From contig JAILLE010000031.1 of assembly GCA_024693285.1 (NCBI GenBank), positions 46,309 through 110,308 of the forward strand: a stretch of DNA of 64,000 nucleotides, in the 5' to 3' direction. The notes under the pieces are model-generated. The model was given only the letters and a program-made list of their open reading frames with translations, had not been told where the DNA came from and made no database searches. The position numbers and the translations under genes were made by a program. This stretch comes from Bacteroidales bacterium (GTDB lineage: Bacteria; Bacteroidota; Bacteroidia; Bacteroidales; UBA932). Below, one piece after another: positions 28,170 through 37,311 of the stretch (the stretch's first letter is position 1; each line of letters starts with the position of its first letter).

Positions 28170-29405
28170 TTAATATATTAAACTTCTAAAGTCTTTAACT
28201 CTATGAAAGGTGACGATGTCTCCATCGTGAGCTCCACGTGCTCTCTCGTCCCCGGAACGGCTTACGATCAGGAGATCGTTCCCTTTGATCAGCATGGTAG
28301 CATAGTGCCGAGCGGCATTGTCGGCCGGGCCGACGGCCACGAGACCAGCGAAAGTCCATTTCAGCAGGTCGGGTGAATATGACAAAGCTAACCGTCTCCT
28401 GTAGTTCATCCTGCCGTCGATCTGCGAGTGGAGGAGCCAGTAGAGCCGGCTTTCCGGATCATATACAACATAAAACTTGAGATCAGCTCCGGGAATATGG
28501 GCGAAATACATCTCACGGCCGTTTTTAGTGAGTTTCTCCACCGCAAGGCTTCCGTCGGGCCTCTCAACACCTTTCATCATGACTCCGATGTCCGGAAAGC
28601 CGGTGCTTGCCCTCATCATAAGGACCACTGACTTTCCGGAGGGGTCGTAAAACGGGTTGTTCTCATCAAATACCCGGATCACATTTGTCTCCAATATCCC
28701 GGCTTTCCCGGGATCGGTAACCGGGATTCCGGAAGGCCTGGCTGCCTCCATGTCTTCATCCGGGTTGTACAAATCCGAGAACTTCCAGCTGGATGCCTGG
28801 GTGAGATCGTCGTCAACCTTGGCCTGCATCAACACAGGACCAACTCCTGGCCATGGATGACCATCAGCCACCCATTTCTCATATACAAGGGTCACTTTCC
28901 CGTCATGGATGTCGACAGGGGTGCAGCTCTGATGCCAGCGAGGCTCCGGGCATAAGACTGATGGTTCTGACCAAGTCTCCCCATTGTCATCACTTCGGGT
29001 GATCAGCAGCCTGCCGGAATGGCCTATCATATACAATGACTTCCCTGCTTTGAACAGGATCTCATGCATCATTGGAATCCTGGCCGGGGTCTCCCGCCAG
29101 GTTTTTCCGTCATTATCAGATAGCAAGACCCGGATCTGGTTTCCGGCCTTGTAGTCTCCGAAATCTGATTTTGGTCCGTCAAGAATATATGTTCCCGGAC
29201 CACCGTAATCGACACTGACGACAAGTCTTCCGTCAAAGCCCTCGATGATTCCAGGAGTGTAAAGGAACACGCTGTCTGGGCAAGGGGACTCGGCTATGAC
29301 CATTTCTGAGGCGACAAGGTGGCCATTATTCCCACCAGTATGGCAGGAAACCGCCACAAGCGCGGCGGTAACCATCAAAACTATCAAGTCCCTTCCCCTC
29401 AACAC
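28170..29405 (-). CDS. Sialidase-superfamily (BNR) lipoprotein
   Basis: 411-residue lipoprotein (lipobox AVSC, Cys21) with a predicted beta-propeller. Two Asp boxes are clear: SDNDGKTW (about 96-103) and SDDNGETW (about 137-144); a weaker copy is YSPDLLKW near 359. These mark the sialidase/neuraminidase superfamily, but the fold is shared by non-sialidase glycosidases, so the substrate is open. It sits between an esterase and a nucleoside hydrolase-like gene, all on one strand with gaps under 20 nt. Confidence 0.7.
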   Translation of the reverse strand: MLRGRDLIVLMVTAALVAVSCHTGGNNGHLVASEMVIAESPCPDSVFLYTPGIIEGFDGRLVVSVDYGGPGTYILDGPKSDFGDYKAGNQIRVLLSDNDGKTWRETPARIPMMHEILFKAGKSLYMIGHSGRLLITRSDDNGETWSEPSVLCPEPRWHQSCTPVDIHDGKVTLVYEKWVADGHPWPGVGPVLMQAKVDDDLTQASSWKFSDLYNPDEDMEAARPSGIPVTDPGKAGILETNVIRVFDENNPFYDPSGKSVVLMMRASTGFPDIGVMMKGVERPDGSLAVEKLTKNGREMYFAHIPGADLKFYVVYDPESRLYWLLHSQIDGRMNYRRRLALSYSPDLLKWTFAGLVAVGPADNAARHYATMLIKGNDLLIVSRSGDERARGAHDGDIVTFHRVKDFRSLIY

Positions 29406-29411
29406 CTTCGA

Positions 29412-30269
29412 TTATTTGTCGAAATTTCTGGAAGCGAACGGAAGGGCTGTCCTGAGGGCGGTGTGCCAATATTCCCAATTGTGGATTCCGTCCCTGACAC
29501 GCAGCTCATCCTTTACTCTCTTGAGCATCATCTTCATGTGGAGGTCAAAGGACAGCTTGACGAGATAGTCGTCATCACCGCAATCGAAGAACCACTTTAC
29601 GCTACGGAGGGCGTTCAGGGTGGCGTCATCGGCTTTGTCCACATAATCGAGAGCGGAGTGCTCACGCACCGCCTTGCAGGTGTAGAAGAATTTGTCTTTC
29701 TTCTCGTCAGGAGTGTTCTCGTCATATTGCTGGTCCAGCCAAGCGCTCATCGCGTAGCAGCTGGAGAAGGTGTCCGGGTGGCGCTGGGCGTAGACGGTGC
29801 TGCCGCCTCCTCCCATAGAGAGACCCATGATAGCCCGGTGGCCCTTGTCTCCGATTCCCCGGTATTTCTTTTCCACGGCAGGAATGAACTCCTTGAAGAA
29901 GAAGTCCTCATAATTCCAGTTGGGCATATTGAAATAGCCGTTGTAGACATTATGGATGTCAGGATCACCGGCGTTAGGCATGACAATAATCATCTCTACA
30001 GCCTCACCGGAGCGGATCAGCTCGTCGGCCACTTCCTTCATCGTACCCTTCTGCTCCCAGTCCTGGTAGGTGCCGTATAGACCATGCAGCAGATAGACTA
30101 CAGGATACTGCTTTCCGGACTGGTCGAAACCGTCCGGAAGATAGATATTGTACTTTACTTCTGCCCCGAGAATGCTGCTGTTGACGCTGTCGGTGACAAT
30201 CTTCCCGGCTTGTGCCGTGAACGCGGGCAAAAGCAAGAAAACGGATAAAACGCTAATAATTCTTCTCAT
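29412..30269 (-). CDS. Exported CE1-like esterase (alpha/beta hydrolase)
   Basis: 285-residue secreted esterase. Signal peptide to about 21 (TAQA), then an alpha/beta hydrolase fold of the esterase D / feruloyl and acetyl-xylan esterase (CE1) type: YLLHGLYG at 59-66, the nucleophile Ser151 in GLSMGGGG, an acidic FFDCGDDD segment, and the terminal catalytic His in IHNWEYWHTAL. It likely removes acyl groups from a glycan. It is the first gene of the minus-strand set and faces the alpha-galactosidase gene. Confidence 0.82.
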   Translation of the reverse strand: MRRIISVLSVFLLLPAFTAQAGKIVTDSVNSSILGAEVKYNIYLPDGFDQSGKQYPVVYLLHGLYGTYQDWEQKGTMKEVADELIRSGEAVEMIIVMPNAGDPDIHNVYNGYFNMPNWNYEDFFFKEFIPAVEKKYRGIGDKGHRAIMGLSMGGGGSTVYAQRHPDTFSSCYAMSAWLDQQYDENTPDEKKDKFFYTCKAVREHSALDYVDKADDATLNALRSVKWFFDCGDDDYLVKLSFDLHMKMMLKRVKDELRVRDGIHNWEYWHTALRTALPFASRNFDK

Positions 30270-30323
30270 ATTCTCTTCAATTAATAAATCAGGTTTTTTA
30301 AGCGAACATATAAAAATAGTGAT

Positions 30324-30331
30324 TATCTTTG
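30324..30331 (+). promoter_or_regulatory. -7 box upstream of the GH36 gene
   Basis: TATCTTTG is a perfect TAnnTTTG box 21 nt before ATG 30353. The same 11-mer GATTATCTTTG occurs upstream of the ROK kinase gene. A TTG at 30329 lies inside this box, which argues against using it as the start of the next gene. Confidence 0.5.
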
Positions 30332-30352
30332 AATAACCGCATATTTTCCGTA

Positions 30353-32491
30353 ATGAGAAAACCGTTTTTAGCCCTTGTTTGTTTTTTATTCCTGCTAGTC
30401 AGTTGCGGGAAAGGAGGTGTAGTCAACTCCACGAAAGGTGTGGTTCCCCCTACAGACAGACCCTGCGCTGATCTTCAGACCGGGGCTGAGATGTTTGGAA
30501 AATGGGTTGAGGATCCGGCTTCTGTCCCGCTTTCTTTTGTCTATGACGGGAAAGAGGTGAAGGGACTTCAAGGATTTGAGGTTCTGTCAAAAAATTGTGA
30601 GACAACGGCTTCCGGAAAGTCTCTCAAAGCGGTGTTCCGTATTGATGAGAATTTGACCGCCACCTTTGACGCCTTTCTCAACAATGAGTTCGGAGAATTG
30701 GAATATACCCTCTGGTTTGAGAACACGGGATCGGTTCCAAGCAAGGCTCTTTCAGAAGTCAACAGCGTTGTCATAGATTTCCAGGGAAGTGAACCAATGT
30801 TGAGGGGTTGTCTGGGAGACCATCAGAATAAATATGCCGATTACCAGACCCCTCTTAAGGATACGACAGTTTCATTTGTGTCCAATATTGGCCGGGCTAC
30901 CCATATCTATTTCCCCTATTTCGATCTGGTTCACGGAGATGGTGGTACATTGCTCGCTTTGGGCTGGGCCGGTACATGGAGCGCCGAGTTCCGCTCGGAG
31001 GGCGATGTGACCAGTTGGAAGGCGGCCAACTGCAATGGCTTCAATTCTGTGCTTATCCCTGGTGAGAAAGTTCGCACCGCATTGGTTGTCATGCTGCCTT
31101 ACAAGGGTAGGGACAGGGATGATGCCACCAACCTTTGGAGGGAATGGTTTATCAAGTATAACATGCCTGCGGCGGACGCGAAGGGCAACCGGATAGAGCC
31201 GTTCTCAACCACATGTTTCGCCGCTGATACCGGTCTCCCGAACTCCGACGGGTCGATCTCAGAACGCTTCTACACTTGGAAGAGAACTCTGGAACGTCTT
31301 ATCTATGAGGATGTTGTCCCTGATTTCAGGTGGTTTGACGCGGGGTGGTATCTTGATCCGAGAGGCAAGACTGTACCCTCAGACTGGTACGGCACGGTGG
31401 GATCATGGGAGCTGGACAGGCTCAAATGGCCTGGTAATACATTCCTTGAATCAAACGAGGCTTGCCACAAGGCTGGGATGAAGGTTTTGGTCTGGTTTGA
31501 GCCGGAAAGCGTCTGTGATGTCGATGACCTCGCGAATAATTTCGGTTACAATCCCGAGTGGGCCGACTATTATTGGAGAAACCGTTACACCAGCAATCTT
31601 GGCAACAAGGATTGCCTCGAGTGGACTCTCGGGAGGATCACCAAGATGATGGGAGAGAATGGAGTTGACTTGTTCAGGGAAGACAACAACTCGAACCCCG
31701 TAAAGGCGTGGACAGGATTTGACGCCAAGGAAGCGGAGAAGACGGATTTGCCGAGAACCGGTATCACGGAGAATCTCGCTATACAGGGTCATTACGAACT
31801 CTGGGACAGGATAATAGAGTTCTGCGCCAAGAATGGAAAATGCACATTCATAGACAATTGCGCTTCCGGAGGAGGAAGAAATGACATCGAGTCCCTGCGT
31901 CGAAGCCTGCCTTTCATGCGAAGCGACGCCGACCGCACGACCACAGCGTTGCGCCTCTCGATGACCACCTCTTTCAATCGCTGGGTGCCGTTCCATGGAG
32001 CCAACACCAAAGAGTCTCGGGATGAGCTTGAGCCAGGACTGGCCGGTGGCAGCACTTTCTATATCACAAGAGCTTCATGGTTGCCGGTCTACAATATCTC
32101 CGAGGTCTTCACTCACGATGTCGATCTTGATTACGACCGTCTGAGGGCCACCTTCGGGGAGTGGAAGAAATATAACCATCTGCTTGTCAAGGATATGTAT
32201 CCGTTGACACCTTGGCACAAACCGGAGGATGATTCCTCATGGACCGCTATCGCTTGGCATGACCGGGAGACGGATGAGGCGGTGCTACAAGCCTTCCGCC
32301 AAGAGACTTGCCAGGAACCGGAATACACGGCTCGCCTTAAGTTCCTCGATCCCGGAAAGAAATACAACATCATAAATGAGGATACGGGCGTGTCCTTCAC
32401 AAGGACCGGATCGGCGCTTGCCTCGGAAGGAATCAAAACCTCGCTCCCTGAACCCAAGTCATCCGCAGTATGGCATATAATACCTGAATAA
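30353..32491 (+). CDS. GH36-type alpha-galactosidase lipoprotein
   Basis: 712-residue lipoprotein glycosidase (lipobox LLVSC, about Cys18 from this start). A beta-sandwich N-domain (about 30-275) precedes a (beta/alpha)8 barrel: WFDAGWY, KVLVWFEPESV, GVDLFREDNNS with the presumed nucleophile Asp, NCASGGGRND, and MRSDADRTT with the presumed acid/base Asp. Canonical GH36 enzymes read KWDMN and SDNTDA at these places, so this is a divergent branch and specificity may differ from alpha-galactose. A C-terminal beta domain ends the protein. It leads a plus-strand run of glycan genes. Confidence 0.82.
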   Translation: MRKPFLALVCFLFLLVSCGKGGVVNSTKGVVPPTDRPCADLQTGAEMFGKWVEDPASVPLSFVYDGKEVKGLQGFEVLSKNCETTASGKSLKAVFRIDENLTATFDAFLNNEFGELEYTLWFENTGSVPSKALSEVNSVVIDFQGSEPMLRGCLGDHQNKYADYQTPLKDTTVSFVSNIGRATHIYFPYFDLVHGDGGTLLALGWAGTWSAEFRSEGDVTSWKAANCNGFNSVLIPGEKVRTALVVMLPYKGRDRDDATNLWREWFIKYNMPAADAKGNRIEPFSTTCFAADTGLPNSDGSISERFYTWKRTLERLIYEDVVPDFRWFDAGWYLDPRGKTVPSDWYGTVGSWELDRLKWPGNTFLESNEACHKAGMKVLVWFEPESVCDVDDLANNFGYNPEWADYYWRNRYTSNLGNKDCLEWTLGRITKMMGENGVDLFREDNNSNPVKAWTGFDAKEAEKTDLPRTGITENLAIQGHYELWDRIIEFCAKNGKCTFIDNCASGGGRNDIESLRRSLPFMRSDADRTTTALRLSMTTSFNRWVPFHGANTKESRDELEPGLAGGSTFYITRASWLPVYNISEVFTHDVDLDYDRLRATFGEWKKYNHLLVKDMYPLTPWHKPEDDSSWTAIAWHDRETDEAVLQAFRQETCQEPEYTARLKFLDPGKKYNIINEDTGVSFTRTGSALASEGIKTSLPEPKSSAVWHIIPE

Positions 32492-32507
32492 TCAATAATT
32501 TAGAGAT

Positions 32508-34235
32508 ATGAAGAAGTTATTAGGATTACTGCTTTTATTCTGTTCTTTGCAGGCTTTTGCCCTGGAACGCGAACTTATCTGGCCTAAGGGAAAGATGCCT
32601 GATCCGCAGGACCATCAGATCGCCGCGATGACCAGTGAGGTTGGAGCCAAGGGTTTCAAACCCGAGAAGCACAAAGTCGCCTATCTTGAGTGGTTTGACG
32701 CTCCCGACCCTTCCGTCAAAAAGGATGTCTGCATGATTTTGATTTCCGGAGGCTCTTACCAGAATTGCTGTGATATGAGCCTTATCGATTATTGGCAGAA
32801 GGAGCTCACCAAGATCGGGGTTCAGTGCGTCAATTTCGTATACAGGACTCCCCGTCCTGTCGGCCTTCCGATTTATCAGAGCGCCTGGGAGGACGGACAA
32901 AGAGCGGTCAGGATGGTCAGGAGTGAGGCCGCGAAGAGAGGTTTTGATCCTGAGAAGATAGGAACTGTCTCAATGTCAGCCGGTTCCCATCTCGCTCTCC
33001 TGCTGGCGACCAGTTCCCAGACTCCGGCTTATGAGCCTGTTGACAAGCTGGATGAGATTCCTTGCCATATCAATTGGGCTATCGTTAACGCTCCGGCTTA
33101 TGTCACCAGCGATGGAGAGACCGGAACTCCCGCTCTCAGAGATGGTTACGGAGCTGACGTGAAGCTTAGCGAGGTATTCAAGTTCGATGAGAAGACTTGC
33201 CCGATGAGCCTTCACCATGGCGGGATGGATCCATATTCACCTAACGGATCCACACAAGTCTATAGGCAGTTGCGCCGGATGGGCATTCCCGCCGAATTAC
33301 ATCTTTATCCTGGCAAGGGCCATGGCGCTTTCGGTTTCGAGAGAGCGATTGAATTCATGACCCAGATGGGATATCTCGGGCCTCTTGGCGAGCAGGAAAG
33401 CCTGATGGAGCGCTTCAGCGCCGATGTTCCCGGAGTGACGAAGACTGTCGAGGATGTATGGCCAGAAGGTAAGATGCCCGATCCGCAGACAGACCAGTGC
33501 AAGCCTTATCTGGAGTGGCATATTCCCGCCGTGCTGAAGACAACGGCTATCCAGATCATTTACGCCGGAGGTGCGTATAACTTTAACCGTCCGGATGATT
33601 TCGAAGTCGCTCCCGCCAGGAAATACTTGAATGAGAAGGGAATGGCTGTGGTGGTCATGAAATATCGTACCCCTCGTCCCACGACCGGTCTGGCGAAACA
33701 CACGACCGCATGGCAGGATCTCCAGAGAGTTATCAGGATCGTCCGAAGCGAGGCTCCTTCCAAGGGACTTGATCCGAACCGCATCGGTATCATGGGCTCG
33801 TCCGCCGGGGGCCACCTGACCCTGATGGGTGTCACATCCTCGAAGCATAAGTCATATTACCCGATCGACGATATTGACAAGATTCCTTGCAACGTCCAGT
33901 GGGGTATCGGAATATACCCGGCATATTCACTCACTGACGGCCTTGAATCTCCGAATAAGACTGGCGGAAATGATGATTCCGCTGTCCTTGCTCCCGAATT
34001 CTCCTTCGACCTCGACACCGCTCCGATGCTCTTCATCCATGGTGACGCTGACAGCTGGGCCGCGATGAACTCCGTCAAAATATGGGAGAAGATGCGCTCG
34101 ATGGGCATCCAGTGCGAGCTCCATACCCTCGCCCTCAGACCTCACTGCTTCCAAGAGAAAGCATCTCCAGGCACCGGCAGCTACACCTGGCTTGACCGTA
34201 TCGGCGAATACCTTCAACCTCAATTTGATAAATAA
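32508..34235 (+). CDS. Exported tandem alpha/beta hydrolase (two esterase domains)
   Basis: 575-residue exported protein (signal peptide to about 18) made of two homologous alpha/beta hydrolase domains, each opened by a WPKGKMPDPQ or WPEGKMPDPQ motif (about 24 and 320). Domain 1 has ISGGSY, YRTPRP and nucleophile motif SMSAGSHLA; domain 2 has YAGGAY, YRTPRP and GSSAGGHLT. Each keeps an MxxHG(D/G)xD acid region and a C-terminal His. This fits the BD-FAE/acetyl-esterase type acting on acylated polysaccharides. Domain 1 is the less canonical one (GS in place of GG after the Ser). Confidence 0.78.
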   Translation: MKKLLGLLLLFCSLQAFALERELIWPKGKMPDPQDHQIAAMTSEVGAKGFKPEKHKVAYLEWFDAPDPSVKKDVCMILISGGSYQNCCDMSLIDYWQKELTKIGVQCVNFVYRTPRPVGLPIYQSAWEDGQRAVRMVRSEAAKRGFDPEKIGTVSMSAGSHLALLLATSSQTPAYEPVDKLDEIPCHINWAIVNAPAYVTSDGETGTPALRDGYGADVKLSEVFKFDEKTCPMSLHHGGMDPYSPNGSTQVYRQLRRMGIPAELHLYPGKGHGAFGFERAIEFMTQMGYLGPLGEQESLMERFSADVPGVTKTVEDVWPEGKMPDPQTDQCKPYLEWHIPAVLKTTAIQIIYAGGAYNFNRPDDFEVAPARKYLNEKGMAVVVMKYRTPRPTTGLAKHTTAWQDLQRVIRIVRSEAPSKGLDPNRIGIMGSSAGGHLTLMGVTSSKHKSYYPIDDIDKIPCNVQWGIGIYPAYSLTDGLESPNKTGGNDDSAVLAPEFSFDLDTAPMLFIHGDADSWAAMNSVKIWEKMRSMGIQCELHTLALRPHCFQEKASPGTGSYTWLDRIGEYLQPQFDK

Positions 34236-34246
34236 TCCGCACTGTT

Positions 34247-35377
34247 ATGATGACAACTACCTCCTCCTACAAGCAGATTGAGAGCCTGGCGAAATTGCCC
34301 GCTCCAGACAGCTCCGGATTTGTGACACATTATGTGTTCCAGTATATAGATTTCAACAAAGCTCCGCAGTACGTGGCGGCGAGACATCGTTTCTCGGATT
34401 GCTTCTTCTTCGGTTGCGAGATTCCTAAGGAGCTTGAGGACGGGATCGGATCTTCCTGCCTCGTGTTCCCTCGTATGGGGATGCCTTACAACGTGTTCCG
34501 CAGCAAGCTGTACACTGCTGAATATCTTTACGAAGGCTATGATCCCGATGACGAGGATACTTTCGCCAATTGCTTCGACTCAAAGGTCTTCGCTGACTAT
34601 ATCGAGAAGGGCAAGGAGAGCGACAATATCCGGGAGACCCTCGGACGGTCCCTTCATGATCATGCTATCGGAGAAGCGATGAACGATTTCCTGAGCCGTT
34701 TCGACGAGAGGCAGGTTGTGGCGGTGATGGGCGGACATGCCCTCAAGAGGACAGATGAGGCTTACGCCACGATCGCTTACATCAGTAAAAGGCTGACGGA
34801 GAGCGGCAAGCTGATGGCATCCGGCGGTGGGCCTGGAGCCATGGAGGCCACACATCTCGGCGCCTGGATGGCCGGTAAGACTTTGGACGAATTGGAGGAT
34901 GCCTTGACGATTCTGCGTGAGGCCCCTACTTTCCGGGATCCGGGTTGGTTGAGGACAGCGTTTCTTGTCAGAAAGAAATATCCCCAGGAGATGTACCGCA
35001 GCCTTGGTATTCCCACCTGGTTCTATGGTCATGAGCCTTCCACCCCGCTGGCTACAGACATCGCCAAATATTTCATGAACAGTGTCCGCGAGGATATCCT
35101 GCTGACTATTTCCAAGGGAGGAATTATCTATTCCCCAGGCTCCGCCGGAACGATGCAGGAGATATTCCAGGATGCCGCACAAAACCACTATGAATCATTT
35201 GGTTACGCTAGCCCTATGGTTTTTTACGGCAAGGAGTTCTTCAGCAAGCAGATTCCCGTGTATCCCCTTCTTGAGGACCTGATGTCCAGAGGGGTATACA
35301 AGAACCTGATCCTGTCGATAACGGATGATCCCGAGGAGGTGATCTCCAACATTTTGGCATTTACGACGAACAAGTAA
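34247..35377 (+). CDS. LOG-family Rossmann nucleotide-binding protein
   Basis: 376-residue cytosolic protein. The C-terminal two thirds (about 155-365) is the lysine-decarboxylase-like/LOG fold: VAVMGGHALKR, then SGGGPGAMEATHLGA, and GGIIYSPGSAGTMQEIF, equivalent to the PGGxGTxxE active-site motif. Characterised LOG proteins are nucleoside 5'-monophosphate phosphoribohydrolases. An N-terminal extension of about 150 residues is typical of the long bacterial version. It sits between exported glycan enzymes 11 and 15 nt away, although it is itself cytosolic. Confidence 0.8.
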   Translation: MMTTTSSYKQIESLAKLPAPDSSGFVTHYVFQYIDFNKAPQYVAARHRFSDCFFFGCEIPKELEDGIGSSCLVFPRMGMPYNVFRSKLYTAEYLYEGYDPDDEDTFANCFDSKVFADYIEKGKESDNIRETLGRSLHDHAIGEAMNDFLSRFDERQVVAVMGGHALKRTDEAYATIAYISKRLTESGKLMASGGGPGAMEATHLGAWMAGKTLDELEDALTILREAPTFRDPGWLRTAFLVRKKYPQEMYRSLGIPTWFYGHEPSTPLATDIAKYFMNSVREDILLTISKGGIIYSPGSAGTMQEIFQDAAQNHYESFGYASPMVFYGKEFFSKQIPVYPLLEDLMSRGVYKNLILSITDDPEEVISNILAFTTNK

Positions 35378-35392
35378 AAAGACAAATAGACA

Positions 35393-37309
35393 ATGAGAAC
35401 AGTCAGTTGTATTCCCTGGTTGGCTGCCGCGGCGGTGGCGCTGACCTTGATTTCCTGCGGCAGCAAGGAAATGGCCATTTCTGAGGGATCCCGCCACCAG
35501 TTCAAGGGTGATTACACCAATTTCGTGTTGAGTGGTGAGTTCCAGACGGAACCAGGTGCCTCGGCCTGCGTCGCATTTCACAACGATGGTACCGGAAGCG
35601 GTTATCAAGTGCTTCTCAATGGCGGTCCGATAGACGGGACAATCAAGAGCGGTTCCCTCCTTCATGTGCGTAATCTCTACAGGGCGCTTGAGGAAGAGGG
35701 TGAGTGGACTCCTCTCGAGGTGGCTGTGAGGGGTAAGAACATCTCCGTGAAGATAAAGGGCGTGGATGTGGTTTGTTACACGGAACCTACTCAGCCATGG
35801 AGACTTCCGCAATATGAGAAGATGCGTCTCGGCCATGGCGCCGTCAGTCTCGTCGGAGGCAAGGGCACAGTCAGGTTCAGGGATATGAAGCTTACAAAGC
35901 TGCCTGCCGACGCTACCAATCCATGCGATACCCTTCCTCCGATTGACGAGTCCACTGACAGGGCCATCCAGCTCCAGCAGGAGGATTTTCCTGTGATCGA
36001 CTGGCATGTCCATCTTAAAGGTGGCCTCACCGCCGAGATGGCCCACGCCATGAGCATGAATTATGGTATCAATTACGGAGTCGCCCCCAATGCCGGGGCA
36101 GGCGGAGTGGGCCGGATGCTGTCCAACGATGAGGAGGTCTATGAATATTTCGACGAGGTGAAAGATATGCCTTTCCTGCGCGGAGTTCAGGGTGAGGGCC
36201 GTAAGTGGACGGCTGATTTCTCCTCGGAGGCGCTGGGGACATTCGACTACTTGTTCACGGATGCTATGACAATCGTGGACCAGAAAGGCCGAATCGCCAG
36301 GATTTACCGCAACGAGGAGGTCCGTCCGGAAGGATTGTCCGACCAGAAATATATGGATCTGATTGTGGATCAGACGGTCAAGATTCTAACCAACGAGCCT
36401 GCGGACATATTCGCCAACGCTTTCTTCCTCCCGGACTTCCTTAACGACAGGTTCGACCAGATGTGGACTCCCGAGAGGGTGGCAAAGGTCCTGGATGTCA
36501 TGCAGGAGAATGGTATAGCCCTGGAGATCAGTGCCAGGTACTTGATTCCCAACGAGTACATAATCAGGGAGGCCAAAAAGCGCGGGATAAAGTTCACTTA
36601 TGGCACCAACAACGTGGACGCTAATTTCGGCCGTCTTGAGTACAGTATCGATATGACAAAGAAGTGCGGCCTGACGGCGGACGACATGTGGTTCCCCAAT
36701 CTCAGCACAAGGGCTTCCAGGCCGACGGTGATTTATAATCATTTCGAGGGCACACAGGTCTCGTTGTTCAACGGCAAGGATCTGACCGGCTGGGTTCCGG
36801 TAACCGAGTCCGAGTCCGAGGAACCTGTATTCAAGGTTGAGGACGGTTGCATTGTCGTCTCAGGTAAGCCGAATGGCTACCTCAGGACTGCCCGCCAGTA
36901 CGGGGATTACTCGCTTCATGTGGAGTGGAAATGGATTGGAAGCGGCACGAACAGTGGCATATTCCAAAGGATTCAGGAGGGTGACAAGGTTTGGCCGACA
37001 GCCTATGAGTGCCAGCTTATGGCTGGAAGGGCTGGTGATATCGTGTCTCTTGGCGGGGCCAGGATCAAGGAAGTCCCTTATGATCCGGCTGTCAAGTTCC
37101 CGATGAAGAAGAGGGTCCATTCCGGGGCTCAGATTGAGCTTCCGGACGGGGAGTGGAATCGGGCCGAGATCATTTGCAAGGGTGATAAGATGATGGTTTA
37201 CATCAATGGCAGTCTTGAGAATGAGGCGACGCTCTCTTACAAGACAGGCTACATCGCCCTTCAGAGTGAAGGTGGCCCGTTGGCGTTCAGGAATATTTAC
37301 ATAGAGTAA
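35393..37309 (+). CDS. Lipoprotein with a PHP-like domain between two DUF1080-like domains
   Basis: 638-residue lipoprotein (lipobox TLISC, Cys19). Residues about 25-170 form a laminin-G/DUF1080-like beta-sandwich. Residues about 195-455 form a metal-dependent phosphoesterase-like TIM barrel starting VIDWHVHLKGGLT, with ISARYLIP and KFTYGTNNVD segments. Residues about 465-638 are a clear DUF1080 (3-keto-disaccharide hydrolase) domain: LFNGKDLTGW, GSGTNSGIFQRI, YECQLMAG, FRNIYIE. DUF1080 proteins bind or cleave sugars; the PHP-like middle suggests a hydrolase. The combined role is unknown. It closes the plus-strand glycan run. Confidence 0.7.
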   Translation: MRTVSCIPWLAAAAVALTLISCGSKEMAISEGSRHQFKGDYTNFVLSGEFQTEPGASACVAFHNDGTGSGYQVLLNGGPIDGTIKSGSLLHVRNLYRALEEEGEWTPLEVAVRGKNISVKIKGVDVVCYTEPTQPWRLPQYEKMRLGHGAVSLVGGKGTVRFRDMKLTKLPADATNPCDTLPPIDESTDRAIQLQQEDFPVIDWHVHLKGGLTAEMAHAMSMNYGINYGVAPNAGAGGVGRMLSNDEEVYEYFDEVKDMPFLRGVQGEGRKWTADFSSEALGTFDYLFTDAMTIVDQKGRIARIYRNEEVRPEGLSDQKYMDLIVDQTVKILTNEPADIFANAFFLPDFLNDRFDQMWTPERVAKVLDVMQENGIALEISARYLIPNEYIIREAKKRGIKFTYGTNNVDANFGRLEYSIDMTKKCGLTADDMWFPNLSTRASRPTVIYNHFEGTQVSLFNGKDLTGWVPVTESESEEPVFKVEDGCIVVSGKPNGYLRTARQYGDYSLHVEWKWIGSGTNSGIFQRIQEGDKVWPTAYECQLMAGRAGDIVSLGGARIKEVPYDPAVKFPMKKRVHSGAQIELPDGEWNRAEIICKGDKMMVYINGSLENEATLSYKTGYIALQSEGGPLAFRNIYIE

Positions 37310-37311
37310 GA

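Noticed and set aside
30329..30352. TTG start for the GH36 gene
   Set aside because: The TTG is part of a perfect -7 promoter box; the ATG at 30353 gives a proper lipoprotein signal.
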